64,000 bases of DNA from Zizania palustris (Eukaryota; Streptophyta; Magnoliopsida; Poales; Poaceae): contig JAAALK010000286.1 in NCBI GenBank assembly GCA_019279435.1, positions 49,548,289 to 49,612,288 on the forward strand. The letters run 5' to 3'. The first letter of the stretch is position 1. Every line of letters starts with the position of its first letter. Position numbers and translations under genes: made by a program. The notes below the pieces were generated by a model. That model was not told where the DNA came from, did no database searches, and saw only the letters and a program-made list of their open reading frames with translations. Of this stretch, positions 48,210-59,021 are shown piece after piece.

Positions 48210-51200
48210 ATGGCGAGAACCAGCCACACCACTCCTTTGGCGGCCAGCACTATGGCGCAACGGCAGGCATGGGCGGCATCAGCAGCCACGATAATGGCGG
48301 GGGGCCCGGGCGGCGGTTGGCCCAAGAACCCTCGGGCGCTCCGTCCGCCCTCCAAGAAGAAGATGGCCCAGAGCTTCGTTATTGGGCAATCAATGAGCAC
48401 AGCGGAGTCCATCGAAGAGGCAGTAGATGGGAAGTTGGGAGCTGGAATGAGGACTCGTGTTCCTGGGACAGAGTCGACTCCCCGGCCTCGGCGCGGAGAA
48501 GTGGTAGTCTTCGAGGCATTCTTCGAAGCTGGCCTGGGGCTACCAGCCGTGGATTTCCTAGCAGAGGTACTAGACATGTTTCACATTACTCTGCCCCAGT
48601 TGTCTCCAAACGCCATCGTCCGCCTTGCTGTCTTTGAATGGGCTCTTCGGGCGGAAGGGTGTGAAGGGCGCTCCGAAATCTTCGCAGCAACCCACGAAGC
48701 TATCTGCCAGCCGAAGCCTCAAGATGGGCCTGGAGACTCGAAGGTGACTGTGGCTTTCGGTAGTGTCAATTTTCAGCTACGGCGGGAGCACGCTCTTCAT
48801 TTCCCTGCGAAGGCCATAAACGATCGATGGTATACCAATTGGATACTTCGGTGGTTTTACGCTGAAGTAGGAGAAGACTCCCCCCTTTCGGGCCCTCTTC
48901 AAGAAATTTGGTTTCGGAAGGAAGCAGATATCTCTCCGAACCCTAGCCTGCTCTCGACGAGGCTAGGGCTGCTGGTTTCTGTGGCCCGTCGAATGAGCAT
49001 GAGAGACCTGGCCGAAGAGTTCGTAGGCCTTCGGATCTCACCCCTCGGGGCCAGTTGGCCAATCTCCATCCCGCGAGCCTCGGAGGGGGACCTCCGAAAC
49101 ATAGGTACGTCCTTCTCCTGCTGCATCATTTTATATGAACACATTAATTATACTTATGCTTCTTATACCTTTTCCTTTTCAGCGGCGCCTCTGGCCTTAT
49201 CTCCGGACGACATAGTCCGGGCTACCGAGCGAATTCTCGGGGCCCCTTCGGTAGCCGAGAGACAGAAGAGGCTGGAACTGGTAGGGAGTTGGGAGCGCTC
49301 GAACAGGGTGTGGAGAGCCCTCGGCATGGAGCCCCCGCCGCTTCCCGACTTCGCCCCGGCTGGAGCGGCGGCTCGCAAGAGGAAAGCAGCGGCCGAGCCC
49401 TCTAAAAAGGCCGGCAAGCAACCCGCTCAGAAGAAGGCGGTGAAGCAGCCTTCTCACTTGACGCCTGCTTCGTCCTCTTCATCGCCGGACGAGCGGAGCC
49501 CCACGCCCGAAGAGACAGAAGACTCTGGAGGTGCCACAGCAAAGGCCTTCGAAGATTACCTCTTGATCGACGAAGATATGGGGGAGGTCCCCACAAACCT
49601 CCCCAACCAAGAGGATGCTGACGACACCCTACTGGCTCCTCCTGCGCCTGTCAACGTGCAAGTAGCGTCAAACTCTCCCCCTGACTTGCCTGCACCAGAA
49701 AGGGTTTTAGCGGAGGTTGTGGCCCCGACGGACGAGACCGAGGCCAGGACTTCGGGGGATGATTTTGACAACATCCTCCGGATGTACGAAGTCCTGGAGG
49801 ATCCAGCGATCCTTCCCCAAGCGGCTCTTGGAGGTATTTTCCCAGAGCTCTTTCTTTTTCATCGGCCTTCGCTTGCTATCTGTAAAATATGTTAATTAAC
49901 CTTGATAACTGAAACAGGTACCTCTTCAGGAATCGAGGCCTCGTTGGTGCCCGACGTCCCTACTTCCTCGGAGACAGTCACCCGGGCGGACCCTCCGGCT
50001 CCTCCGGGGGCTCCGAGCCCGGTGACGGAGAACGTATCCTTCGGAGCGGACGATGTGCTCCTTGGGACGGAATTGGCTCCGGCCGTGGCAACCTCGACTA
50101 CTGACGGCGCCTCCGACAACGTGGCTCCAGCTGGAGGTGTGGCGGCCGAAGGTCAAGATGTTCTTGCCTCTCCCCCTTTCGTGCCGGGGAGGGGTAAGAG
50201 TATTTCCAGCTTGGGCCTTCGGGTTGATCAAGCAGCGCCCTCCGTTGGTAACTCAGAGGACGAGGCCGCCGAGGACGACACCCGGGCCTTATCTTGGCTC
50301 CCTCTTCTGGCTCCTTTCTTGGAGCATCGGAGCGGCCTTCGAAGGTTACTGGAGCCCCTGGCTGAGAAAAGCCAGGATATTGCCAATTCAGAGTTGATCT
50401 CCGCTTTAAGCGAAGTCAGGGCTTCGAATCTCAACACGGCCCTCGAAAGGGCTGCCCTACAGGTATGAAAAAAAACACCGCAGTTGTTGTATTTTAACGA
50501 TCGAAGCTTCTTTAGCACTTACTTTGTTTTCCTTGCAGCAATTCGCCCTTGCTAGAGCGGCAGCGACTTCCAGTGAGGTCGAAATTAACCGACTCAACCG
50601 GAAGGTTACAGCTCTTCAAACAGCCCTCGACGAGTCTACCGGGAGGTCTCTTCGGCTGAATGAGGAACTCTTGGAAGAGCGGAAGGCCAAAGCCGCGTCT
50701 GACGAAGCCTCTGAAGCCCTCCGCTCTCATGCCGAAGAAGTCGAAGCTGAACAAGTGGTTCTTCGTGCGGAGGTCGAGAGGCTTCGCCAAGAAGCGGCTG
50801 CTTCGAACGGCCGTATGGTTGAACTTCAAGGGGCTCTTAGCCAGGTAATGGCTCAGAAGAGTTCCTTGATGCTCCGGGTGGCCGCGTTGGACGCAACGGT
50901 TGCAAGCCTGGAAGCAGCAGATAAAAAGAATTCTAGTACTGCTGATCGTACCTTGGAAGCTCTTCAGGGTACGTTAGAGTACTTTGGCACCATGTGCCCT
51001 TCGACTTCTGCTGCAACCTTCGAGCCGCTCGACCGGAAGCTGACGAGGATCCAGGTAGCTTCGTCGCTGATGAAGAATTCCGGGGTACGGTACGGAGAGA
51101 TCTCCGGACAGTGCGCCGGCATCGGGGTTCTTCGCCACCTCGAAACTCTTCGGGTTCCCCTTGCTCCGGTTGGTGGTTCGTCTCCTGGAGGCTTCGCGGA

Positions 51201-51942
51201 TGATGACCTGCTGCGGCCGTCTCCGGAGGTGGCTTCGGCGTGGGAAGCTTTCCGATCAGTATGGAAGGCGGACCACAAGGTTGCTGCTAAGGCTTGGATC
51301 GACGAGGCCCGCCGGCAGAAGCAGGCTCAGGCGAAGCCACCACTCCCGACTTCGCCAGCGCCTTCGGTCCCAGCTCCGCCAACCGACCCGCAGGTCTAGC
51401 TGCTTAGGGCTGTTGTGTACCTGTGGTCTTGTAAACTTTGTTTAATTAATGAGAAAGTTATAAACAGTACTTGTCTTGGGTGTTCTTCTCTTTTTTAGGT
51501 TCTGTCATACCCTTCGAGCCCTGACTTCGTACTTTTGGAAACTACTGCCGAGCTTCGAACGGAGTGGGCAGTTCTTGAGAGTTTGAGGCCTTATCGCCGC
51601 TCTCGCTTTTCTGTTCCTCGCGGAGACGGGGGGGAAGTTACCCTTGAAGTACGAAGGGATGTTTTGTCTTACATTAAAGAGGAAGAACAGGAAGGGGGGT
51701 CTTCGTCCTCCGAGCCTGTTGACTGGTCCGATTCGGAGTACCAAGCTGGAAATCTTGCCGGGGCTGGCTCCGAAAGGCTCTTGACGTGGGCCGAACTTCA
51801 AGAGGAGCAGAAGAAGCTGCGAGCCTCGAAGAAAAAGAGAAGTTCCCGGCCTAAAAAGACTTCAAGCTCCGAAGGGCAAAGTAGCCGCAGGGGTCGAAAG
51901 GGCCTCCGTTTTTATTTGGGTCTAGATAGCAATTTTTCCTGA
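48210..51942 (+). CDS. Antisense five-exon gene of the Tat element (putative gypsy-type transposon protein, PF04195-like)
   Basis: Exons 48210-49104, 49183-49833, 49918-50462, 50539-51393 and 51499-51942 sum to 3390 nt (1129 residues), and every junction keeps frame with GT/AG borders. The start at ATG 48210 (MARTSHTTPLAAS) is chosen because the TATA box at 48105 lies between it and the in-frame ATG 47862. Residues about 98-150 (FEAFFEAGLGLPAVDFL...LSPNAIVRLAVFEW) match the remembered pattern of PF04195, a domain of unknown role carried by plant gypsy elements. Exon 2 ends acidic and Ser/Pro-rich. Exon 4 is mostly a predicted coiled coil (NRLNRKVTALQTALDEST onward). Exon 5 ends basic, with KKKRSSRPKK like a nuclear signal. 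It has no enzyme motif. The role is unknown; nuclear or regulatory is only a guess. It is intact despite the young element's broken pol. Confidence 0.85.
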
Positions 51943-52130
51943 TGTATGAATATAATATTTTAATGTGGAATGCTTCGACAGCATGCTGTGTGACTCCTAT
52001 CCTCCTACCCCTCTTGTGGGTGGCGGAGCTTTTATCTTATATAATGGTTCGGTAGGCACAATGATTGCTTGAGCACCTGTATGCTTCGAATTATGCACAT
52101 GTCACCCTCGATAAGTTAGACAAAAAATTT

Positions 52131-52661
52131 AAAGTCCTTAGACTCTTCTACGGATCCTAACAAGCCGGAGCCTGGAATCCGTAGGTTGGCCACCTACGGC
52201 TCTTTTACAGATACTTCGCACCCGGAGGCTTGAAATTCTGTTTTGTTTAAAGTCCTTAGACTCTTCTACGGATCCTAACAAGCCGGAGCCTGGAATCCGT
52301 AGGTTGGCCACCTACGGCTCTTTTACAGATACTTCGCACCCGGAGGCTTGAAATTCTGTTTTGTTTAAAGTCCTTAGACTCTTCTACGGATCCTAACAAG
52401 CCGGAGCCTGGAATCCGTAGGTTGGCCACCTACAGCTCTTTTACAGATACTTCGCACCCGGAGGCTTGAAATTCTGTTTTGTTTAAAGTCCTTAGACTCT
52501 TCTACGGATCCTAACAAGCCGGAGCCTGGAATCCGTAGGTTGGCCACCTACGGCTCTTTTACAGATACTTCGCACCCGGAGGCTTGAAATTCTGTTTTGT
52601 TTAAAGTCCTTAGACTCTTCTACGGATCCTAACAAGCCGGAGCCTGGAATCCGTAGGTTGG
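52131..52661. repeat. 118-bp tandem array inside the Tat element
   Basis: Units start at 52131, 52249, 52367, 52485 and 52603 (partial), each AAAGTCCTTAGACTCTTCTA onward to TTCTGTTTTGTTT. The spacing is exactly 118 bp. The only difference noted is CTACAGCTC for CTACGGCTC in unit 3. It lies between the stop of the antisense gene and the stop of integrase, so it is in the 3' UTR of both converging units. Confidence 0.97.
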
Positions 52662-52847
52662 CGGAGCCACTGAACCAATGGTTCGTAGCAAGCCCCTTGG
52701 GTTTTTCCGAGAAATGCTTGGCTCTTGCTAGCATCACCGACCTCCGAATGCGTCCATCCGGAGGGTTTGATGTTCGAAAGGCAAAACAAATCTCAACCCC
52801 TTAGCTTTATTTATAAAAGGAGTGTTACAAGTGATTACAAGGAAGCC

Positions 52848-54311
52848 TTAAGCATAATATCTCTTAAGGTGCTCCGCATGCCACGCGTGTTTCAACTCTT
52901 CTCCTTCTAAATTAGCTAATCTAAACGAGCCGGGGCGACCTGAGCGTAAGATAACATATGGTCCTTCCCATTTGTTTCCTAGCTTCCCCGGAGCTATTAC
53001 ATTTCGTAATACTAGATGACCTGGTTTTAACTCAGTTAATTTGACTTTTGGGTCATACCATGTCTTTGTGTGCTCTTGGTACTTCGTCAGGTTGGCGACA
53101 GCTCGAAGCCTTGTTTCTTCCGACAAGTCTATTGAAGCACTTCGATCACCTTCGTCTTCGTGTTGAATTACGCGAAGTGACTCCCCTTTGAGCTCCGTAG
53201 GGGTCATGGCTTCGTCTCCGAAGAGCAACCTGAATGGCGTGAAGCCGGTTGATCTAGTTTGCGTGGTTCGGATAGACCATAGAATTTTGGGTAGCTCTTC
53301 GACCCATAGGCCTTTGGCTAATCCGACGATTCGGCGATTTAACCCGGAGAGAATATTCCCGTTGGCTCGCTCGACGGCTCCGTTGGATTGCGGATGTCGT
53401 ACTGCTGCGAAGCATAGCTTAATGCCCAGTTCCTCACAGAATGTTTGGAAGGCATCAGCTTCGAACTGGGTCCCATTATCCACTGTTAATTCTCTGGGGA
53501 CTCCGAACCTGCATATAATATTCTGCCAGAAGAACCTTTGCACCTTCTTTGATGTGATGGCTGTTAACGGCTCTGCTTCCACCCATTTTGAGAAGTATTC
53601 TATTGCTACGACCGCAAATTTCAATCCGCCTTTTGCTGGTGGGAAAGGGCCTATGAGGTCCATGCCCCATCTAGCCATCGGCCATACTGGGGCAATAACT
53701 TGGAGTTGAGCTGGCGGGCGATGGCTTCTTCGGCCCATCCATTGGCAGCCTTGGCACGTCCGAACTAAGTCTTCGGCGTCTCTGACGATCGTTGGCCAAT
53801 AAAAACCTTGCCGAAGCGTCTTGCCTGCTAGTGCTCTGGGAGCTAGATGACTTCCACACAGCCCCTCGTGGATGCCTCGAAGTATGTCTTGTCCTTCAGG
53901 TTGAGAGATGCATCGAAGTAGTGGTGAGCATACCCCGGCTTTATATAGTACTTCTCCAATAAGTTTGTAATTGCGAGCTCTTGTTTGCACTCTTCGAGCT
54001 TCTTGGCCTTCCGGAGGGTCGTTGTTGCCCTGCAACATAGTTATTATTGGAGTTCGCCAATCCGCAGCTTCAATACACATTACTTCTGACGAGGGTACTT
54101 GGTCAGCTGCTGGCTGCTCTAATTCTTCATAGAAAGCGCCCTCCGGGAGGTCTACTGCTCCTGCCGCGGCCTTCGCAAGAATATCTGCAAGTTGGTTTTC
54201 TGCTCGCGGTATGCTTCGAACTGTAAACCCTTTGAATGCTGATTCTGCCTTGCGGATTTCTTGAAGGTATTGCGCGAGATGTGGGTTTTTTCGCTTGGAA
54301 GCTTTTATCAA
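52848..54311 (-). CDS. Tat integrase and RNase H tail (487 codons, +1 frame of pol)
   Basis: Begins in the tail of the second RNase H (ENQLADILAKAAAGAV) and continues into integrase: an HHCC finger (HEGLCGSHLAP...CQGCQW), then the D-D-E core with MDLIGPFPP, LTVDNGTQFEA and HPQSNGAVERANGN. It ends in a C-terminal module with LRNVIAPGKLGNKWEGPY. It inserts the cDNA into chromosomal DNA. It is separated from the rest of pol by one extra A in an A6 run (T6 at 54286-54291 on the plus strand). Without it the frame from 58053 would run on to 52848. Confidence 0.92.
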   Translation of the reverse strand: MIKASKRKNPHLAQYLQEIRKAESAFKGFTVRSIPRAENQLADILAKAAAGAVDLPEGAFYEELEQPAADQVPSSEVMCIEAADWRTPIITMLQGNNDPPEGQEARRVQTRARNYKLIGEVLYKAGVCSPLLRCISQPEGQDILRGIHEGLCGSHLAPRALAGKTLRQGFYWPTIVRDAEDLVRTCQGCQWMGRRSHRPPAQLQVIAPVWPMARWGMDLIGPFPPAKGGLKFAVVAIEYFSKWVEAEPLTAITSKKVQRFFWQNIICRFGVPRELTVDNGTQFEADAFQTFCEELGIKLCFAAVRHPQSNGAVERANGNILSGLNRRIVGLAKGLWVEELPKILWSIRTTQTRSTGFTPFRLLFGDEAMTPTELKGESLRVIQHEDEGDRSASIDLSEETRLRAVANLTKYQEHTKTWYDPKVKLTELKPGHLVLRNVIAPGKLGNKWEGPYVILRSGRPGSFRLANLEGEELKHAWHAEHLKRYYA

Positions 54312-57300
54312 TGTGTCCCGCGACGACTTGGGAATCTGTCTTGATCATTATCCTTGTAGCTCCGAGTGCTTTAGCCTTTCGGAGGCCTAGCAAGATTCCT
54401 TCATACTCGGCGACGTTATTAGTGGTTCGAAAGTTAAGCCTTGCAGAGTACATTGCCTTTTGTCCTGACGGTGAAAAGATTACTGCCCCTGCTCCGGCAC
54501 CTGATGCTTGATAGGCCCCGTCGGAGAATATTGTCCAGAAACCGTCGGAGGGTTCTTCCGGAGTCCATACTGCAGATGGAGTCCACTCTGCTACGAAATC
54601 TGCTATAATTTGAGATTTAACGGCCGTCCTTGCTGTGAAGGAGATTTCGAAGGGTGATAACTCGACTGCCCACTTTCCAACCCTGCCTGTGGAATCTTTG
54701 TTTCGAAGCATATCTCCAAGGGGATACGATGTGGGGACAATAAGGTTATGCGCCAAGAAATAATGCCTTAGCTTTCGTGAGGCCATTACCAAAGCATAAG
54801 CAAACTTTTCAAGCTCGGAGTATCTGATCTTGGCTCCTGATAATGCTTCCGAGACAAAATAAACTGGGTTTTGTACCAGCTTGTCCTTGAGCTCGACTTC
54901 TCGGACTAGTACTGCGCTTACTGCTGACCCTGTCGCTGCAAGGTATAAAAGCAATGTTTCCCCTGGAAGAGGAACAGTTAAGGTTGATAATGTTCCAAGG
55001 TAGGCTTTTATCTCTTCGAAGCTCTTTTGGCACTCCGGCGTCCAGCTGAAGCTTTCGGAGCCTTTGAGTGCCTTGAAAATTGGGAGGCTTCGCTCTGCCG
55101 ATCTGGACAGGAACCTGCTGAGTGCTGCTAGCCTTCCTGCTAGCTTCTGTACTTGCTTCAAATTTTCAGGTGGGGCCATTCTTTGCAGTGCACTTATTTG
55201 CGTTGGACTGGCTTCGATTCCCCTGCTCGAAACTAAGTACCCTAGCAGCTTCCCTGCTTGTGCCCCGAATATACATTTTTCGGGATTGAGGCGTACTCCA
55301 CATGTTCGGAGGCTCTCAAAAGTTTCATCTAAGTCTATGCTATGCTGATGCTTTTGAGCACTTTTTATTACAATATCGTCCATGTAGGCTTCGACATTGC
55401 GGCCTATCTGATGGCCTAAAGCTTTAGCTATTAAGCGAGAAAAAGTGGCTCCGGCATTCCGTAAACCAAACGGCATTCTTACATAGCAGAATACTCCTGA
55501 AGGAGTTATGAAACTTGTCTTGGCCTCGTCTTCTTTCTTCAGCCATACTTGATGGTACCCGGAGTATGCATCGAGGAAGCTTAATAGTTCGGAGCCGGCT
55601 GTGGAATCTATTAATTGATCTATTCGGGGCATTGGGTAGGGGTCTCGCGGGCATGCTTTATTTAGTGATGTGAAGTCAATACACATGCGCCATTTGCTGG
55701 AATCCTTCTTCCTTACAAAGACAGGGTTGGCCAACCACTCGGTATGGGCCACTTCCCTGATAATGCCAGCTTTTAACAATTTTTCCACTTCGGCCTTGGC
55801 TAAGCTTGCTCTTTCTGTTGATAGCTTCCGGAGCCCCTGGCGCACTGGTTTGGCCTTCGGGTTGACGAGCAGACTGTGCTCGATGATGCTTCGGTCGACC
55901 CCCGTGATATCTTCGTCGGTCCAAGCAAACATGTCTAAATTCTTCTTGACGACTTCTTCTAATGAGGCTGTTATCTCCGGAGATAGCCCCTTGCCGAATT
56001 TTATTGGGTATTCTTTGTCGTCTTTTGAAATTATTCTTGTCTCGACATCACCCTCCGGGCTTGGTTTGAGCGAGGATCCCTTCGGGGGGCTCAAGGCTTC
56101 TGGTACTTCTTCGGCGCTCTCCGCCACATTGTGCACTTGTCGAGGGTCCAATGGCTGCCCGTGGCCATATTCTGTCCTTCTGGCTATAGCTTGGTCTCCT
56201 GAAATAGTGAGCACTCCACCTTGCGTGGGCATTTTGAGACAAAGGTAGTTGTGATGAGCTATGGCCCCGAATTGGTTTAACATCCCTCGTCCGAAGATAG
56301 CATTGTAGGCGTAGGGGGCATCCACCACGTCGAAAATCACCTCCTCTACTCGGGCCAGCGGCCCCTCTCCGAAGGCAACCTCGAGGCCTATTTGGCCGAG
56401 GGCATCGAGAGGCGGTCCTGAGAACCCTTGAAGTGGCCGGGCTGCAGGGAGTAGATGCTTCCGGGGTATGCACATCTGGTCGAAGGCTTGAACGAAGAGT
56501 ATATCTGCGGAGCTCCCACCGTCCACCAGGATCCTCCGAACATCAGCCCCTGCTATATCAGCAGAGATGACTAATGGGTCAGCATGGGGAAACTTCACCC
56601 CTACTGCATCGCTGGTTGTGAATGAGATGGGTACACGGGACCATTCTGGCATCCCTTCAGCGGAACTTGAAGTCCCAATGTGCCCAACTTCTCGGACGTA
56701 CTCACGGCGCTGTCTCTTGGACATGCTGCCGAGGGTCCCCCCTCCGGAGATGGGTAGGACCACTCTTTTGCCGCGGTCTTGCGGATCTTCGTGCCTTGGT
56801 GGTGGCATAATACTGGCCACCGGTAGCCGTATGGGGGCTTCGAGGGCACCGGCTCGGGCCACAGTTTGGACAGGCTCCGATCGTGCCGCAGGTGGAACCC
56901 GGTCCGAAGTACCCCTCCTGGTATTTCGGTCAATGTATTCACCCCGAAGGGTTAATATCGTCTTGCAGTCCTTCGTGTCATGGCTTCTATTATCGCCATG
57001 CACGCAGCAAAAATGACTCTGGCGCCTTCCAGGCACCCTTTCTTGAGGTACTGACGGCCCAGCCTTAAAATTTTTTACCTGCTGGAAACTGGCCGGTGCC
57101 TTCGAAGCTGAAGGTGCAATATTTAGCACTTCCGAATGGAAATGCTTTTTTCCTCGCCTATACTCGCTAGGGCGGCTGTCTTGTGGAGGTTGTGGCGGAG
57201 CGGTAGCCTCTGGCTCTCTTTTGACTTCCCGGAGGGTGGGTAGTGCTGCCTCAGCTCGCCGAAGGCATCCTTCTTCTGCCTTGGCATATTGTTCGAAGTA

Positions 57301-58053
57301 TGCCATGAGCTGTGCTACGGATGTTACCGGCTTCCGATGGAGTTTGCTGAGGAGGTCGGGGTTCAGCACCCCTTCTCGGGCAGCATCAACTACCGAAGAG
57401 GTAGTGAGGCCCTTGATCTGTGACTTGGTGTGGGCGAAGCGTGTAAAGTATTCTCGGAGGGTTTCTCCTTCCCGCTGCTTTACTTGGAACAAACTTCCCG
57501 TGGACATCGGGGCCACGAAAGTGCCTTGGAAGTTGCTCACGAACTTCTTTTTGAGTAGTTCCCATGACTTGATCGATCCTGGTTTTAGGGACCAGAACCA
57601 CCGGAGTGCCACACCTTCGAGAGCAAGTGGGAAGCATTTTGCCATGGTGCTTCGTACCCCTCCGCTTGCTTCTATAGCTAGGGCGTACGAGCGGGCGAAC
57701 TCCCCGGGGTCCGACCCCCCGGAGTACTTGTGCAGCTTCGAGGCCTTGAACTTGGGGTCGAAAGGCACTCTTTGTAGATCAGGGTGCAGTGGAGATTCAT
57801 TGTCGAAGGATGCATTCTCGGCCTCTTCCTGGACTTGTATAACTTCTGGGGGGTTGTGGCCTCCATCGTCTGGAGGCCCTCTTGGAGTTTCAGTGGAGGC
57901 TTGAGTGCGGAGTCTGTCGGCGGCTTCCTGCCTCCATCTGGATACCTCCTCCTGAAGCCTGGCTAGCTGCGTAGCCTCGGTCTCGGGAGGGCCTTCGTCT
58001 TCGTCGGAGGGAACTTCAGGGTCTCGGCTTGCTGCGTAGTCGGTTTGAAGCAT
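54290..58053 (-). CDS. Tat gag-protease-RT-RNase H polyprotein
   Basis: From ATG 58053. Gag occupies about the first 390 residues (FKASKLHKYSGGSDPGEF, WELLKKKFVSNFQG, then a Cys/His knuckle CCVHGDNRSHDTKDC). The protease active site is LVDGGSSADILF (about 56500-56530). RT has WRMCIDFTSLNKACP, FLDAYSGYHQ and YMDD (near 55380). RNase H has YFVSEALSGA and KLRHYF. A second RNase H follows (FSDGAYQASGAGAG, NNVAEYEG, KTDSQVV), the Tat-type addition. A preceding frame from ATG 58193 (MPPKRGQAAGPLRR) runs into the same region before a G7 run at 58058-58064, so the real gag start may be upstream. The frame goes wrong at 54286-54291. Confidence 0.92.
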
Positions 58054-58380
58054 TGTAGGGGGGGTAGAGGGCCCCGGGGCGCTCGACGCCCATCGGTTCC
58101 GGCAGGAGCCGTCGGATTAGCTGAGGGTCCGGCTCCGTTGGTCCGAGGGGACCTTCGAAGGGGACCTGCAGCCTGACCACGCTTCGGAGGCATGGTTAGT
58201 CGATGAGGTGTCTTGGAGATGGAAGGCTTCGAACGACTCGGGGGGGTCGAGGGAAGGCCTTCGGGCTGCACTAAGAAGCCCTTAACTGAAGGGTGCGCGG
58301 AATCTCAGGATTCCGAGGCTCCCCCCGTAAGTTTTCTTCAGAGTGCAGTTAGCAGTAGAGAACAAGCTTTTAGAACTTGG

Positions 58381-58399
58381 ATCCCCACGGACGGCGCCA
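58381..58399 (-). promoter_or_regulatory. Primer-binding site, tRNA-Asp-like
   Basis: On the minus strand the 5' LTR end is followed by GT and then TGGCGCCGTCCGTGGGGAT. This matches the complement of plant tRNA-Asp 3' ends at TGGCGCCGT and at GGGGAT, with a few differences between. Confidence 0.65.
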
Positions 58400-58401
58400 A
58401 C

Positions 58402-58884
58402 TGTTGGTGTAAAAGTTACACCAACAGGTTCTTAGTAGTTAAGAACAAACAAACAAGAGGTTTGTGTCTTTAGGACAAACTTGAGCCTCCGTAAGGATAA
58501 CAACTCAAGAGGTCCGAATGTATGTGTTTGAACCACTGGTTCTGGATCCTTCTTACAAGGTACAAAGGGGGGTATTTATAGGGAGAAAAGCTAAAGGAAT
58601 AGACCTATTTACCCTTATATTACAAATACCCTCAGTATTATAAACGAGGTTATACGTGGTAAAGTGCTGCAGGGTAGATAGATAAGCAGGGCATCCAATC
58701 AGTCACGTCGTCCTGCTTCGAAGCTTCCTTTCTCCTTTCGAAGGGTCCTCCGTAACTTCGCATCGTGGCACCCTTCGACCACGCTGACGTATCTTCGAGC
58801 ATTAGTCGACCATCTTCGGGACTTCCTTAGAGCCTTCGGAGGGTCAACCTTTAAGTCGCGGAAATGAAGTAATTTCCCCCAACA
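58402..58884 (-). repeat. LTR, right copy (5' LTR of the element)
   Basis: 483 bp, same ends and same reading as 47173-47655. It contains GGGTATTTATAGGG-type sequence and would drive the genomic RNA on the minus strand. Confidence 0.97.
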
Positions 58885-58889
58885 GGAAG
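58885..58889. repeat. Target-site duplication of the Tat element, right
   Basis: GGAAG, as at 47168-47172. Confidence 0.95.
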
Positions 58890-59021
58890 TTAAAAGATAT
58901 ATTTTTGGGCGGGGCTGTATCCATTTAAGTTCCATCGGCCACAATCAAAAGCTGACGGAAGTTAAATAATTTCTGTTGGTTCCTTGAAACCGTCGAAAAA
59001 TTCCTTTTTCTTGTAGTGACA

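Larger units (their letters stand above)
47173..58884 (-). mobile_element. Complete Ty3/gypsy Tat-lineage LTR retrotransposon with an antisense gene
   Basis: 11,712 bp, two 483-bp LTRs that read as identical, GGAAG target duplication, tRNA-Asp-like primer site and a purine tract. The minus strand encodes gag, protease, RT, RNase H, a second RNase H and integrase. The double RNase H is characteristic of the Tat group. A five-exon antisense gene (48210-51942) fills the 3' third, and a 118-bp tandem array lies between it and pol. Antisense extra genes and tandem arrays in the 3' region are known from Tat relatives such as Grande and Ogre. Identical LTRs point to a very recent insertion. The only clear defect in pol is one extra base. 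Confidence 0.95.
46843..59018. mobile_element. Probable small CACTA element, split by the Tat retrotransposon
   Basis: The right end (58990-59018) reads CACTACAAGAAAAAGGAATT on the minus strand, a classic CACTA terminus. The left candidate is CACTAGTCTGC at 46843, with ACA before it (46840-46842) and after the right end (59019-59021), fitting a 3-bp duplication. Both subterminal regions contain CCGTCGG/GGCCGATGG words. Without the 11.7-kb insert the element would be about 459 bp. The two termini agree only over CACTA, so the left end is uncertain. Confidence 0.4.

Noticed and set aside
47862..49895. A 677-codon continuous frame starting at 47862, as a single-exon protein
   Set aside because: The TATA box lies inside its first part, and clean GT/AG introns at 49105-49182 and 49834-49917 sit within it. 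The spliced model from 48210 extends through three further exons in frame.
54286..54291. Programmed -1 frameshifting at the AAAAAAC site in Tat pol
   Set aside because: The shift needed is +1, and the run is not placed in the X-XXY-YYZ register of the zero frame, so a one-base insertion or error is simpler.
57221..57904. A 227-codon plus-strand frame opposite gag
   Set aside because: It is the mirror of the gag coding sequence, with no splice sites, promoter or recognisable domain.
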